A stretch of DNA of 64,000 bases from Verrucomicrobiota bacterium. GTDB lineage: Bacteria > Verrucomicrobiota > Verrucomicrobiia > Opitutales > UBA953. A program made the translations under genes and the position numbers. The stretch's first letter is position 1. The number at the start of each line of letters is the position of its first letter. Location of the stretch: contig VHDL01000009.1 in the NCBI GenBank assembly GCA_016871415.1, positions 1 to 64,000 on the forward strand, read 5' to 3'. Positions 18,529-25,637 of the stretch are shown here, one piece after another. The notes under the pieces were generated by a model, which ran no database searches, had not been told where the DNA came from, and saw only the letters and a list, made by a program, of their open reading frames with translations.

Positions 18529-19875
18529 TCAGTCCTGGTTGACAGAGTCGGCGATGGTGAAGAGCAGCTCGGCCGAGGAGACCGACTCTCCGTTCACGAA
18601 GCACTCGCACTCGGCCGCGGCGATCCGTCCGCGCACCTTGGTCAGCTTGGCCCGGATCTCCAGCACGTCTCCCGGCACCACGGCCTTGCGGAATTTCACC
18701 TTGTCCGCGCTCATGAAGAAGACGACCTTTGGCGCGTCATCGGCCTGATCTCGGCGCAGCATGATCAGGCCGGAGGCCTGAGCCATGGCTTCGACCTGCA
18801 GGACGCCGGGCATGATGGGCTGGCCCGGGAAGTGGCCCTGGAAGTAGGGCTCGTTGATGGTGACGTTCTTGATGGCCACCAGGGAGTCGTCGGTCAGCTC
18901 CACCACGCGGTCGACCATGACGAAGGGGTAGCGGTGGGGCAGGGCGTTCAAGATCTGCCGGATGTCGAGGGCGTTGCCGAGGGGGGAGATGGGGGCTTCG
19001 ACCTTCGGCTTCTTAGCGGCCGCACGGGGTTTCGCCGCCGTCTTGGAGTCCTGCCACTGCTGGCGGATCGCGGCGGCCAGACGGGCGTTCAGGGCGTGCC
19101 CCGGGCGGACGGCGATGATGTGCGCCTTGACGCGCACGCCGGCGAGCACGATGTCGCCGATGATGTCGAGAATCTTGTGCCTGACCAGCTCGTCGCTGAA
19201 GCGCAGGGGCTCCTTGCTGACGATTTTGTCACCCTTGAGGAGGATGGCGGAGTCGAGCGAGCCGCCCTGGATGAGACCCTTCTTGAGGAGGTTCTCGATG
19301 TCCTCGTAGACGGTGAAGGTGCGCGCGGGCGCAATCTCCGAGGCGTAGGTCTCGGGGTCGATGTCAATCGTGAGGTGCTGGGTGTGGATGCCGCGGTCAT
19401 CCGTCGAGGTGCAGGTGATGCGCAGGCCGTCGAAGGGCAGGGCGATGATGGACCGGCTGCCCTCGTTGATGGTGATGGGGTGGGTGAGCGTGAAGGTCTC
19501 GCGGTCCTGGTCCTGGTTCACCAGGCCGCACTGATGCACGAGGGTAGTGAAGGGCCTCGCCGATCCGTCCACGATTGGCGGTTCGGAGGCGTCGAGCTCG
19601 ACGACGGCGTTGTCCACGCCCATGCCGATGAGGGCCGAGAGGACGTGCTCGATGGTGTGCAGCTTGACCGACTCCGAAGACACCGTGGTCTTCCTTTCCA
19701 ATTCGGTGACCATCTCCGAGACCGGGCGTACCTCGGGCTTGCCGATGAGGTCGACGCGGCGGAAGACGATGCCGGTGTCAGGGGCGCCGGGACACAGGGT
19801 GAGGGTCACCTCCTGGCCAGTGTGCAGGGCCTTGCCCTTGACCGAGGCGGCTTTGCCGAGGGTGCGCTGTTTCAT
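18529..19875 (-). CDS. lpxC-fabZ: LpxC-FabZ fusion: UDP-3-O-acyl-GlcNAc deacetylase / 3-hydroxyacyl-ACP dehydratase
   Basis: A 448-residue fusion. Residues 1-275 are LpxC, the zinc deacetylase that commits to lipid A; zinc ligands are H73 and H77-region (HTIEHVLSA), H233 and D237 (HKILDIIGD), and H260 (RPGHALN). An Ala/Lys/Pro linker (about 277-295) leads to FabZ, the dehydratase of fatty acid elongation, with [13 protein letters not shown], catalytic H348 ([11 protein letters not shown]) and E362 (VEAMAQ). Both compete for 3-hydroxyacyl-ACP flow between lipid A and phospholipid, so fusion ties the two. All catalytic residues are present. Fusion is known from Bacteroidota and Verrucomicrobiota. 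Confidence 0.97.
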   Translation of the reverse strand: MKQRTLGKAASVKGKALHTGQEVTLTLCPGAPDTGIVFRRVDLIGKPEVRPVSEMVTELERKTTVSSESVKLHTIEHVLSALIGMGVDNAVVELDASEPPIVDGSARPFTTLVHQCGLVNQDQDRETFTLTHPITINEGSRSIIALPFDGLRITCTSTDDRGIHTQHLTIDIDPETYASEIAPARTFTVYEDIENLLKKGLIQGGSLDSAILLKGDKIVSKEPLRFSDELVRHKILDIIGDIVLAGVRVKAHIIAVRPGHALNARLAAAIRQQWQDSKTAAKPRAAAKKPKVEAPISPLGNALDIRQILNALPHRYPFVMVDRVVELTDDSLVAIKNVTINEPYFQGHFPGQPIMPGVLQVEAMAQASGLIMLRRDQADDAPKVVFFMSADKVKFRKAVVPGDVLEIRAKLTKVRGRIAAAECECFVNGESVSSAELLFTIADSVNQD

Positions 19876-19886
19876 GCCTTCATTTA

Positions 19887-19914
19887 GTTATTCACAGGGT
19901 AAACTCTCTGTAAA
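19887..19914 (-). promoter_or_regulatory. Possible promoter of lpxC-fabZ with very short leader
   Basis: On the minus strand TTTACA (19914-19909) and AATAAC (19892-19887) are separated by 16 bases. Transcription would start near 19880, five or so bases before the ATG at 19875. Each box matches four to five of six consensus positions. Confidence 0.3.
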
Positions 19915-19948
19915 GGCATAGTTTTGAGGGGTTTGGGGCAGAATTCAC

Positions 19949-19965
19949 GGGGAAGGGAGGGAGGG
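19949..19965 (+). other. G-quadruplex-type tract
   Basis: Four runs of at least three Gs (19949-19952, 19955-19957, 19959-19961, 19963-19965) with loops of 2, 1 and 1 bases satisfy the usual intramolecular G-quadruplex pattern. It lies about 75-90 bases before the lpxC start, on its template strand. Confidence 0.5.
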
Positions 19966-20241
19966 AGGTTGTCGGGGGTGGCCGCGGAAAGGGGTGGCGC
20001 CGGGACCGGGGAGGGCGATGCCGATGTACGATGGATGATGGAAGATCAGGGATGAAGGCTGGACCCAAATCCTATCCTGCAACGTCCATCATTCATCGGC
20101 TGTTTCCATCTGCCTCTCGCCGTTCCAGCCCTAGCGCTGGCGATAGCTCTGGCTCTCGCGGCGACGTTCATCGCTGCGATCACTTGTTCACAAGCTCGTC
20201 CGTTCCTTGACAGTGCAGGAGCGTGAAAAGAAGGTTTCCGC
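19966..20241. other. Intergenic stretch with imperfect inverted repeat; no gene seen
   Basis: The 366-base gap between lpxC-fabZ and the amidotransferase (19876-20241) holds no credible gene. Besides the G-tract it contains GATGGATGATGGA (20030-20042) facing TCCATCATTCATC (20085-20097), 12 of 13 matching, separated by 42 bases. A near-palindrome CTTGTTCACAAG lies at 20183-20194 and a perfect TTGACA at 20207-20212, which could be the -35 box for the downstream gene although no good -10 box follows. The repeat may be a dispersed intergenic element. Confidence 0.4.
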
Positions 20242-20805
20242 GTGCTGCTGGTCATCGATAATTACGACTCCTTCACCTACAATCTGGTGCAGTATTTCGG
20301 CCAGCTGGGAGTCGAACAGAAGGTCTTTCGCAATGACCAGATCACGGTCAAGGAAGCCCTTGCGCTGAACCCTGACCGGGTGATGATCTCCCCTGGCCCC
20401 TGCTCACCCTCCGAGGCGGGCGTCTCCTGCGACATAATCCGCGCGTTCGCAGGCAGGAAGCCCGTGCTCGGGGTCTGCCTCGGTCATCAGGCCGTCGGTC
20501 AGGTGTACGGCGGTAAGGTCGTGCGCGCGCCTTCGCTCATGCACGGTAAGACGTCGCCGGTCTTCCACCTCGGCACGGACCTTTTCCGCGACATCCCGAG
20601 CCCTTTCAACGCAACCCGCTACCATTCGCTTGTGGTCGAGCGTGATTCGTTCCCCTCCTGCCTCGAGATCACGGCATGGACCGAGGACGGGCTCGTCATG
20701 GGGCTCCGCCATCGCGAGCTGCCGGTCTGGGGAGTGCAGTTCCATCCCGAGTCCTTCGCGACGGAGCACGGCCTGCGCCTGCTGGGCAACTTCCTGCGTC
20801 ACTGA
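20242..20805 (+). CDS. Glutamine amidotransferase of anthranilate/aminodeoxychorismate synthase (TrpG/PabA type)
   Basis: A 187-residue class I glutamine amidotransferase that supplies ammonia to chorismate for tryptophan or folate. Signatures: [20 protein letters not shown] at the N-terminus, [12 protein letters not shown], catalytic Cys in [10 protein letters not shown] (about residue 78), and His-Glu in [13 protein letters not shown] (about 167). It starts with GTG after a purine-rich GAAAAGAAGG. No trpE/pabB partner is in the window, so TrpG and PabA roles cannot be separated; the protein may serve both. The nrdR gene follows after 2 bases. Confidence 0.92.
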   Translation: MLLVIDNYDSFTYNLVQYFGQLGVEQKVFRNDQITVKEALALNPDRVMISPGPCSPSEAGVSCDIIRAFAGRKPVLGVCLGHQAVGQVYGGKVVRAPSLMHGKTSPVFHLGTDLFRDIPSPFNATRYHSLVVERDSFPSCLEITAWTEDGLVMGLRHRELPVWGVQFHPESFATEHGLRLLGNFLRH

Positions 20806-20807
20806 GC

Positions 20808-21272
20808 ATGCAGTGCCCGCGTTGCAGACACGAGGACACCAAGGTGCTGGAGACGCGTCTGGGCAAGGGCGGCCAGTCCATCCGCCGCCGCCGTGAGTGC
20901 CTGGCTTGTGCCCACCGTTTCAGCACGGTCGAGGAGATCCTCCGTGACGGGCTGGTGGTCGTGAAGCGCGATGGTACGCGCGAGGATTTCGATATCGCCA
21001 AGATTGCCTTGGGCATCCGCAAGGCCACCGACAAGCGGCCGGTGGAGGTCGAGCGCATCAATCTGCTCATCTCTGAGGTCGTCGAGGGGCTGCAGGCCAA
21101 GTTTGAGGATGAGATCCCCTCCAGCGCCATCGGCGAGGAGATCATGGGTCGCCTCCAGACGGTCGACCAGATCGCCTACGTGCGCTTCGCCAGCGTCTAC
21201 CGGGAGTTCCGGGACATCGACGAGCTGGCCAAGGCGATCGACCAGCTGCGCAACGGAGGGAAGGGCAAGTGA
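20808..21272 (+). CDS. nrdR: Transcriptional repressor of ribonucleotide reductase, NrdR
   Basis: A 154-residue repressor that binds NrdR boxes and, through its ATP-cone, senses ATP/dATP to control ribonucleotide reductase genes. The N-terminal zinc ribbon MQCPRCRHEDTKV...CLACAHRFST (Cys at 3, 6, 31, 34) and the ATP-cone from about residue 46 (VVVKRDGTREDFDIAKIALGI) are complete, ending VYREFRDIDEL. Length is standard. It overlaps the next gene by 4 bases (GTGA). No nrd genes lie in the window. Confidence 0.96.
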   Translation: MQCPRCRHEDTKVLETRLGKGGQSIRRRRECLACAHRFSTVEEILRDGLVVVKRDGTREDFDIAKIALGIRKATDKRPVEVERINLLISEVVEGLQAKFEDEIPSSAIGEEIMGRLQTVDQIAYVRFASVYREFRDIDELAKAIDQLRNGGKGK

Positions 21273-21742
21273 CCGCCGCGCTGCCCAAGACGGTCCGTCT
21301 GCGCACGCTCAACGCGCTGATCGCCTCCATGGTGGGCTCGCCGCACCAGCTGCGTCACGACGTCGACGCGGTGCTGCGGGTCTTCGAGAGCGATGACACG
21401 ACGGATCCCGGCCTCGACGCCCGCGGTCTCGCCGCGGCGGTGAGCCAGATTTTCCGCTTGCTCTCTCCCGACGCTCCCGCGCCGGCGGTGGCGGTGTTGG
21501 ACCACCGGCAGGTGCCTTTTGACCCGCTCTGGGCGGAGGAAAGGGTGGGCGAGGCGCTCGCTTCCGCCGGTGACGCCCCGAACGTGCTGTTCTGGACGGT
21601 CGGGCTGCAGGAGCAGTATCTGGCCGGACCCAGGGGTCGTTCCTCCCGCCAACGCACGGCCTACGAGGAGGCGGTCGGCTGCATCGAGGCCCTTGTCGCC
21701 CGCAGGGCCGGCCGACGCCGGGTCACGGTGGTCGTGCTATAA
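21269..21742 (+). CDS. Hypothetical protein between nrdR and HIT gene
   Basis: A 157-residue soluble protein, GTG start overlapping the nrdR stop. It has an Arg/Leu-rich helical first third, a VAVLDHRQVPFDPLWAEERVGEAL segment in the middle and a basic end (RRAGRRRVTVVVL). No signal peptide, membrane segment or known motif is visible. Tight coupling to nrdR suggests co-expression but gives no function. Its TAA stop lies inside a perfect -10 box for the next gene. Confidence 0.7.
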   Translation: MTAALPKTVRLRTLNALIASMVGSPHQLRHDVDAVLRVFESDDTTDPGLDARGLAAAVSQIFRLLSPDAPAPAVAVLDHRQVPFDPLWAEERVGEALASAGDAPNVLFWTVGLQEQYLAGPRGRSSRQRTAYEEAVGCIEALVARRAGRRRVTVVVL

Positions 21743-21743
21743 T
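21735..21743 (+). promoter_or_regulatory. Extended -10 promoter for a leaderless HIT mRNA
   Basis: TGCTATAAT (21735-21743) is a perfect extended -10 element. The ATG of the HIT gene follows six bases later, at the usual transcription start, so the transcript should begin at or next to the start codon. The -35 region is not conserved, as expected for extended -10 promoters. Confidence 0.55.
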
Positions 21744-21749
21744 CAATCC

Positions 21750-22097
21750 ATGTCAGCCCCGAAGACGCTCTTCCAGCGGATCGCGGACCGCGAGATTCCG
21801 GCCAAGCTCATCCACGAGGATGAGTTCTGCGTGGCCTTCCACGACATCGCTCCGCAGGCGCCGGTGCACGTGCTCATCGTGCCGCGCAAGGCGGTCCCTC
21901 GTCTGGCCGAGGCCTCGGCCGAGGATCGTGAACTGCTCGGTCACCTTCTGCTGGTCGCCGGACGTCTCGCCGCTTCGCTGAACCTCGCCAAGGGCTTCCG
22001 TCTGACGATCAACAACGGTCCTGACGGCGGCGAATCGGTGCCCCACCTGCACGTCCACCTGCTCGGCGGAAGGGCGCTCGGCTGGCCTCCGGGCTGA
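21750..22097 (+). CDS. HIT-family nucleotide-binding hydrolase (HinT-like)
   Basis: A 115-residue histidine-triad protein of HinT type, normal in length. The triad motif HLHVHLLGG is at about residues 99-107; LIHEDEFCVAFHDIAPQAPVHVLIVPR (start about 21) is the matching N-terminal half. Such enzymes hydrolyse adenosine phosphoramidates and related nucleotides. The ATG at 21750 is chosen because it begins at the family N-terminus and sits right after a strong -10 box; in-frame codons upstream are antisense-like extension. Confidence 0.93.
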   Translation: MSAPKTLFQRIADREIPAKLIHEDEFCVAFHDIAPQAPVHVLIVPRKAVPRLAEASAEDRELLGHLLLVAGRLAASLNLAKGFRLTINNGPDGGESVPHLHVHLLGGRALGWPPG

Positions 22098-22103
22098 AGA
22101 CCC

Positions 22104-22745
22104 ATGAAGCCCGCCTTCCCCTGCCTGGTCCTCGACGGCTCCGCGCGAGAAGGGGTCCGGGTCGGCGTGTCCGTGGACGGACGGTGGCGCTCCGAGGCGT
22201 CCTCCGAGAAGGGTCCGCTCGAAGCCGCGGCGGACTGCGCGCAGTCTGCCCTGGTTTCAGCCGGCATCTCGGTCGACGATGTTCGTTCGTTCGCGGTGTG
22301 CGCGGGACCGGGCTCGATTCTCGGCGTGCGGCTCACCGCGATGATGGTCCGGACATGGACGGCCCTCTCCGACCGTCCCTGCTTCGTCTGGAACGCGCTC
22401 GAGGCCGTCGGTCTAGCCACGGCCCGTGCCGGCATCAGTCCGCCTTTCGCCGTGGTCTCGGAATCCCGCATGAAGCGCTGGAATGTGATACCTTTCTCCT
22501 TGGACGGCGTTCCCGGCGATTGCGTCGAGCTCGAGGCCGCGCAGGTCGGTGCGCTGGGCCTGCCGCTGGTGGGTCTCACCGAAGGCGCGCCGTTCGCGAC
22601 GCTCAAGGCGGCGGTCGCCTGGCCGCAGCTACCCGCTTTCTTCGCGCAGGGGCTGCTGCTCAAGGCCGAAGCCCGGCCGGACGCGCTCAACCCGGCTTCC
22701 GAATTCGCGGTGTGGTCCGGTGAGCGGCATCGCGGATCCAAATGA
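22104..22745 (+). CDS. tsaB: tRNA threonylcarbamoyladenosine synthesis protein TsaB-like
   Basis: A 213-residue ASKHA-fold protein of the TsaB type, partner of TsaD in making t6A37 on ANN-decoding tRNAs. Seen: CLVLDGSAREGVRVGV at the N-terminus (nucleotide-fold start), and the characteristic AVCAGPGSILGVRLTAMMVRTW (about residues 67-88) matching the G-P-G-S-x-T-G-x-R motif, here with ILG. Sequence beyond residue 100 is poorly conserved in this family. It overlaps alr by 4 bases (ATGA). Somewhat diverged, so confidence is moderate. Confidence 0.8.
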   Translation: MKPAFPCLVLDGSAREGVRVGVSVDGRWRSEASSEKGPLEAAADCAQSALVSAGISVDDVRSFAVCAGPGSILGVRLTAMMVRTWTALSDRPCFVWNALEAVGLATARAGISPPFAVVSESRMKRWNVIPFSLDGVPGDCVELEAAQVGALGLPLVGLTEGAPFATLKAAVAWPQLPAFFAQGLLLKAEARPDALNPASEFAVWSGERHRGSK

Positions 22746-23890
22746 GAAGGGACGCATCAGGATTCGCCGCCCGCTCCTGGGCCGAGATCGACCTGCCCGC
22801 GATCGACCGCAATGTCGGTCGGATCAAGCAGGCGCTGCCGGCCCGCATCCGTTACGTGGCGGTGGTCAAGGCCGACGCCTACGGCCATGGGATGCCGGAG
22901 GTGGCCTCGCGGCTCCTTCAGGCGGGCGTCGACTGCTTCGCGGTCGCCAATGTCTCCGAGGCCGCCCGTCTCCGCGAGGTCGGGCACGACGGTGACATCC
23001 TGGTGCTCAGTCCCTCCCTGCCTGAGGAGCATGACCGAGCGGTCCACATGGGGCTGGACCTCACGCTCAATTCGCCGGACGAAGCCCGCTCGCTCGCCGC
23101 GGCCGCCGCCCGCGCCGGACGGCGCGCTCGGGCCCACATCAAGGTCGACACGGGCATGGGACGCGCCGGGATCTGGCATGAGAAGGCCCTCGCGCTCATC
23201 CGCCTGGTCCGTGAATCCCAGGATCTGGAATGGCGCGGCTTCTACACGCACTTCTCCGAGGCGGAATCGGATCATGGTTTCACGGCGGAGCAGCGCCGCA
23301 TCTTCCTGTCCCTGCTCACCGCGGTGCCGGAATCCGAACGCACGCGGCTGATGATTCACGCCGACAACAGCGCAGGCCTCGAGACGTTCTCCCGGGAGAC
23401 GCCCTTCAACGCCGTGCGCATCGGGCTGATGCAGTACGGGCTGCCTCCGGCGGAGGGCTCGTTTCTGCAGAGTCTCAGGCCGGAGCCGGTGCTGTCCTTC
23501 CATGCGCGCGTGGTGCTGGTCAAGCGGCTCCCCGCGGGCACGGCCGTCAGCTACGGGCGCACCAAGGTGCTGGAGCGTGAATCCCGCGTGGCCGTCGTCG
23601 CGGTTGGCTACGGCGACGGGGTGCCCACCGCCGCCAGCAACCGCGGACGTTTCCTCATCCGGGGACGTCGCTGCCCAGTCCTCGGGCGCGTGACGATGGA
23701 CCAGACGGTGGTGGACGTGACCGACGTCCCGGAGGCCGCGGTCGGCGACGTGGCCACGATGCTCGGAGCCCAAGGGGCCGACCGCATCACGGTGGCCGAA
23801 TTCTGCGCGTGGTCGGACTGCATTCCCTGGGAGGCCCTCTGCACGCTGACGCAGAGGGTGCAGCGCGTCTACCGGTCCGATCGCACCTGA
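22742..23890 (+). CDS. alr: Alanine racemase
   Basis: A 382-residue PLP enzyme making D-alanine for peptidoglycan. The PLP lysine K43 is in VVKADAYGHG; the substrate region HADNSAGLETF and VRIGLMQYGLPP follow near 200-235; the second catalytic base Tyr is in VAVGYGDGVPTAASNRG (about 285), and LGRVTMDQTVVDVTD is the C-terminal domain signature. It is coupled to tsaB upstream and followed after one base by a glutamate racemase gene, so D-Ala and D-Glu supply are in one unit. Confidence 0.96.
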   Translation: MRRDASGFAARSWAEIDLPAIDRNVGRIKQALPARIRYVAVVKADAYGHGMPEVASRLLQAGVDCFAVANVSEAARLREVGHDGDILVLSPSLPEEHDRAVHMGLDLTLNSPDEARSLAAAAARAGRRARAHIKVDTGMGRAGIWHEKALALIRLVRESQDLEWRGFYTHFSEAESDHGFTAEQRRIFLSLLTAVPESERTRLMIHADNSAGLETFSRETPFNAVRIGLMQYGLPPAEGSFLQSLRPEPVLSFHARVVLVKRLPAGTAVSYGRTKVLERESRVAVVAVGYGDGVPTAASNRGRFLIRGRRCPVLGRVTMDQTVVDVTDVPEAAVGDVATMLGAQGADRITVAEFCAWSDCIPWEALCTLTQRVQRVYRSDRT

Positions 23891-23891
23891 G

Positions 23892-25151
23892 ATGAGGACG
23901 CCGCTTGCATGCCTTCTGGCCTGTCTGGCCGCCTTGGGCGCGCCGGCGGACGAACTGGTCGACCGCGTGGTGAATCACGCGCGCGCGCATCCGGAAGGGG
24001 ACGCCCCCGCGAGCTTTCGTGCCTCGGATTATCGAGGTGACCTCCGCGACCTGCCGATTGGCGTGTTCGACTCGGGGGTCGGAGGGCTGACGGTGCTCGA
24101 GGCCATCAAGGCGCATGACCGTCACGACAATCGCACGGGGGCCGAAGGCCCGGACGGCATCCCGGACTTCCAAGGCGAGAGGTTCATCTATCTCGGCGAC
24201 CAGGCCAACATGCCCTACGGGAATTACGCCGCCGCAGGTCGCACGGACTTCCTGCGCGAACTCATCCTGCGCGACGCAGTCTTTCTCCTCGGCCGGCGTC
24301 ACCTCCACGGGGAGAAGCCGCCGGTGAAGGCGGTCGTGATCGCCTGCAACACGGCCACGGCCTACGGGCTCGAGGACCTGCGCGCCGCCTTCAAGGCGTG
24401 GGGGCTTCCGGTCATCCTGGTCGGCGTGGTCGAGGCCGGCGCCAAGGGACTTCAAGAGACGGCCAAGGGCGCTCAAGGGGGCGTGGCCGTGATGGCCACG
24501 GTGGGCACGTGCGCTTCCGAAGCCTACCCTCGCGCAATCTCCAAGGTGACCGACCGTCCGGTGCGTCAGCTGGGATCCGCCACGCTGGCCGCCGCCATCG
24601 AGGGCGACCCGTCGGTGAAGGCTTCCGTGAGGGACATCATCCGGGCCGATGTCGGCGACTTCCTGAAGGCTGCGGCCGCCTCCGCCCCGGACCGGCCCTT
24701 CGACACGGTCGTGCTCGGCTGCACGCACTACCCTCTGGTGGCTGAAGAGATCCACGCGGCCTTCGCCCACTGGCGCGATCACCGTGCTTCGGACGGCTCA
24801 AGGCCTTATGAGCGCCTCGTCGCGCCGACGCTCAGGCAGGTGGATCCCGCCGCGTGGACGGCCGAAGCGCTCTGGCGCTCCTTGCAGGGCGCCAACCTCA
24901 TGGCGACGAAGCCGTCTTCAGCCGGCGATCTGTTCTATCTCTCCGTCCCGAATCCGGCCTGGCCGGGCGTCGGCCTCGCCGCCGACGGCTCGCTGAGCTA
25001 CGAGTACAAGTACGGACGTCAGCCTAGTCAGGTCGGCCGGGAGGATACGCTCAACGTGCCGATGACGCCGGAGAAGCTTCCCGGCGCGACCGCGAAGCTT
25101 GTCCGGGAGAAGCTCCCGTTGACCTGGCGCAGCCTGCAGTCGGCCCGCTGA
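23892..25151 (+). CDS. Glutamate racemase-like protein with signal peptide and C-terminal extension
   Basis: A 419-residue protein whose core is glutamate racemase (MurI), which makes D-Glu for peptidoglycan without a cofactor. Core motifs: IGVFDSGVGGLTVLEA (56-71), FIYLGDQANMPYG (98-110), first catalytic Cys C152 in ACNTATAYGL and second C277 in GCTHYPLVAEE. Unlike cytosolic MurI (about 260-290 residues), it has an N-terminal signal-like segment (residues 1-19, cleavage near GAPA) and about 100 extra C-terminal residues. No alternative start lies between the signal and the core. It directly follows alr. It may act outside the cytoplasm, or on another amino acid; the usual cytosolic MurI may be elsewhere. 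Confidence 0.85.
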   Translation: MRTPLACLLACLAALGAPADELVDRVVNHARAHPEGDAPASFRASDYRGDLRDLPIGVFDSGVGGLTVLEAIKAHDRHDNRTGAEGPDGIPDFQGERFIYLGDQANMPYGNYAAAGRTDFLRELILRDAVFLLGRRHLHGEKPPVKAVVIACNTATAYGLEDLRAAFKAWGLPVILVGVVEAGAKGLQETAKGAQGGVAVMATVGTCASEAYPRAISKVTDRPVRQLGSATLAAAIEGDPSVKASVRDIIRADVGDFLKAAAASAPDRPFDTVVLGCTHYPLVAEEIHAAFAHWRDHRASDGSRPYERLVAPTLRQVDPAAWTAEALWRSLQGANLMATKPSSAGDLFYLSVPNPAWPGVGLAADGSLSYEYKYGRQPSQVGREDTLNVPMTPEKLPGATAKLVREKLPLTWRSLQSAR

Positions 25152-25162
25152 AGCCTTTCGCC

Positions 25163-25603
25163 TCAGGGCTGCGTTTCGGACTCCCGGCGAACGGCGACGA
25201 AGGTCGCGATCGCCAGGCCCGCCAGGGAAAGGCCGGCGGACAGGAGCTGGGTCTCCGCCATGACCGTCTGGTAGACATGCGGGAGCAGCGTAGCGAGCCC
25301 GGTGCCGACCGAGGTACGGTCCAGCGGATGACGCGGGGCGAGGAGCATGCCGGCGCTCCAGAGCAGGGCGGGGGCCATGCTCCAAGGGGCGTCAGGAGCG
25401 GTGAGCCATGGCCGCCAATCCAGGAAGATCTCGGCCGTCATCACCAGGCAGACGAAGCACACGAGGCCGAGGATAAGCTTCTCCGCCAGGTGCTGCGGGC
25501 GGTCCGCGCCGGCCAGCAGGGCGTCATTGCGCGTGGCCAAGTGGCGAACATAGACCGTCGCTCCCAGCGCGATGAGGACTACCAGATAGACGATGGTCTC
25601 CAT
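25163..25603 (-). CDS. Hypothetical multi-pass membrane protein
   Basis: A 146-residue protein with about four membrane segments: residues 2-19, 43-60, 78-90 and 120-138. No charged functional motif is conserved to the eye. It lies at the 3' end of the minus-strand sugar-acid gene run, 34 bases after uxaC, and converges on the racemase gene. I do not recognise the family. Confidence 0.7.
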   Translation of the reverse strand: METIVYLVVLIALGATVYVRHLATRNDALLAGADRPQHLAEKLILGLVCFVCLVMTAEIFLDWRPWLTAPDAPWSMAPALLWSAGMLLAPRHPLDRTSVGTGLATLLPHVYQTVMAETQLLSAGLSLAGLAIATFVAVRRESETQP

Positions 25604-25637
25604 GCGTGGGTGCGGGGTCGCGTGCGCCGACCTTCGG

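Noticed and set aside
17722-19887. A 721-codon open frame on the plus strand opposite lpxA and lpxC-fabZ
   Set aside because: It is the antisense of two clearly conserved enzymes. High GC leaves long frames open on the opposite strand, and the translation has the Gly/Asp/His/Val-rich composition of such shadows.
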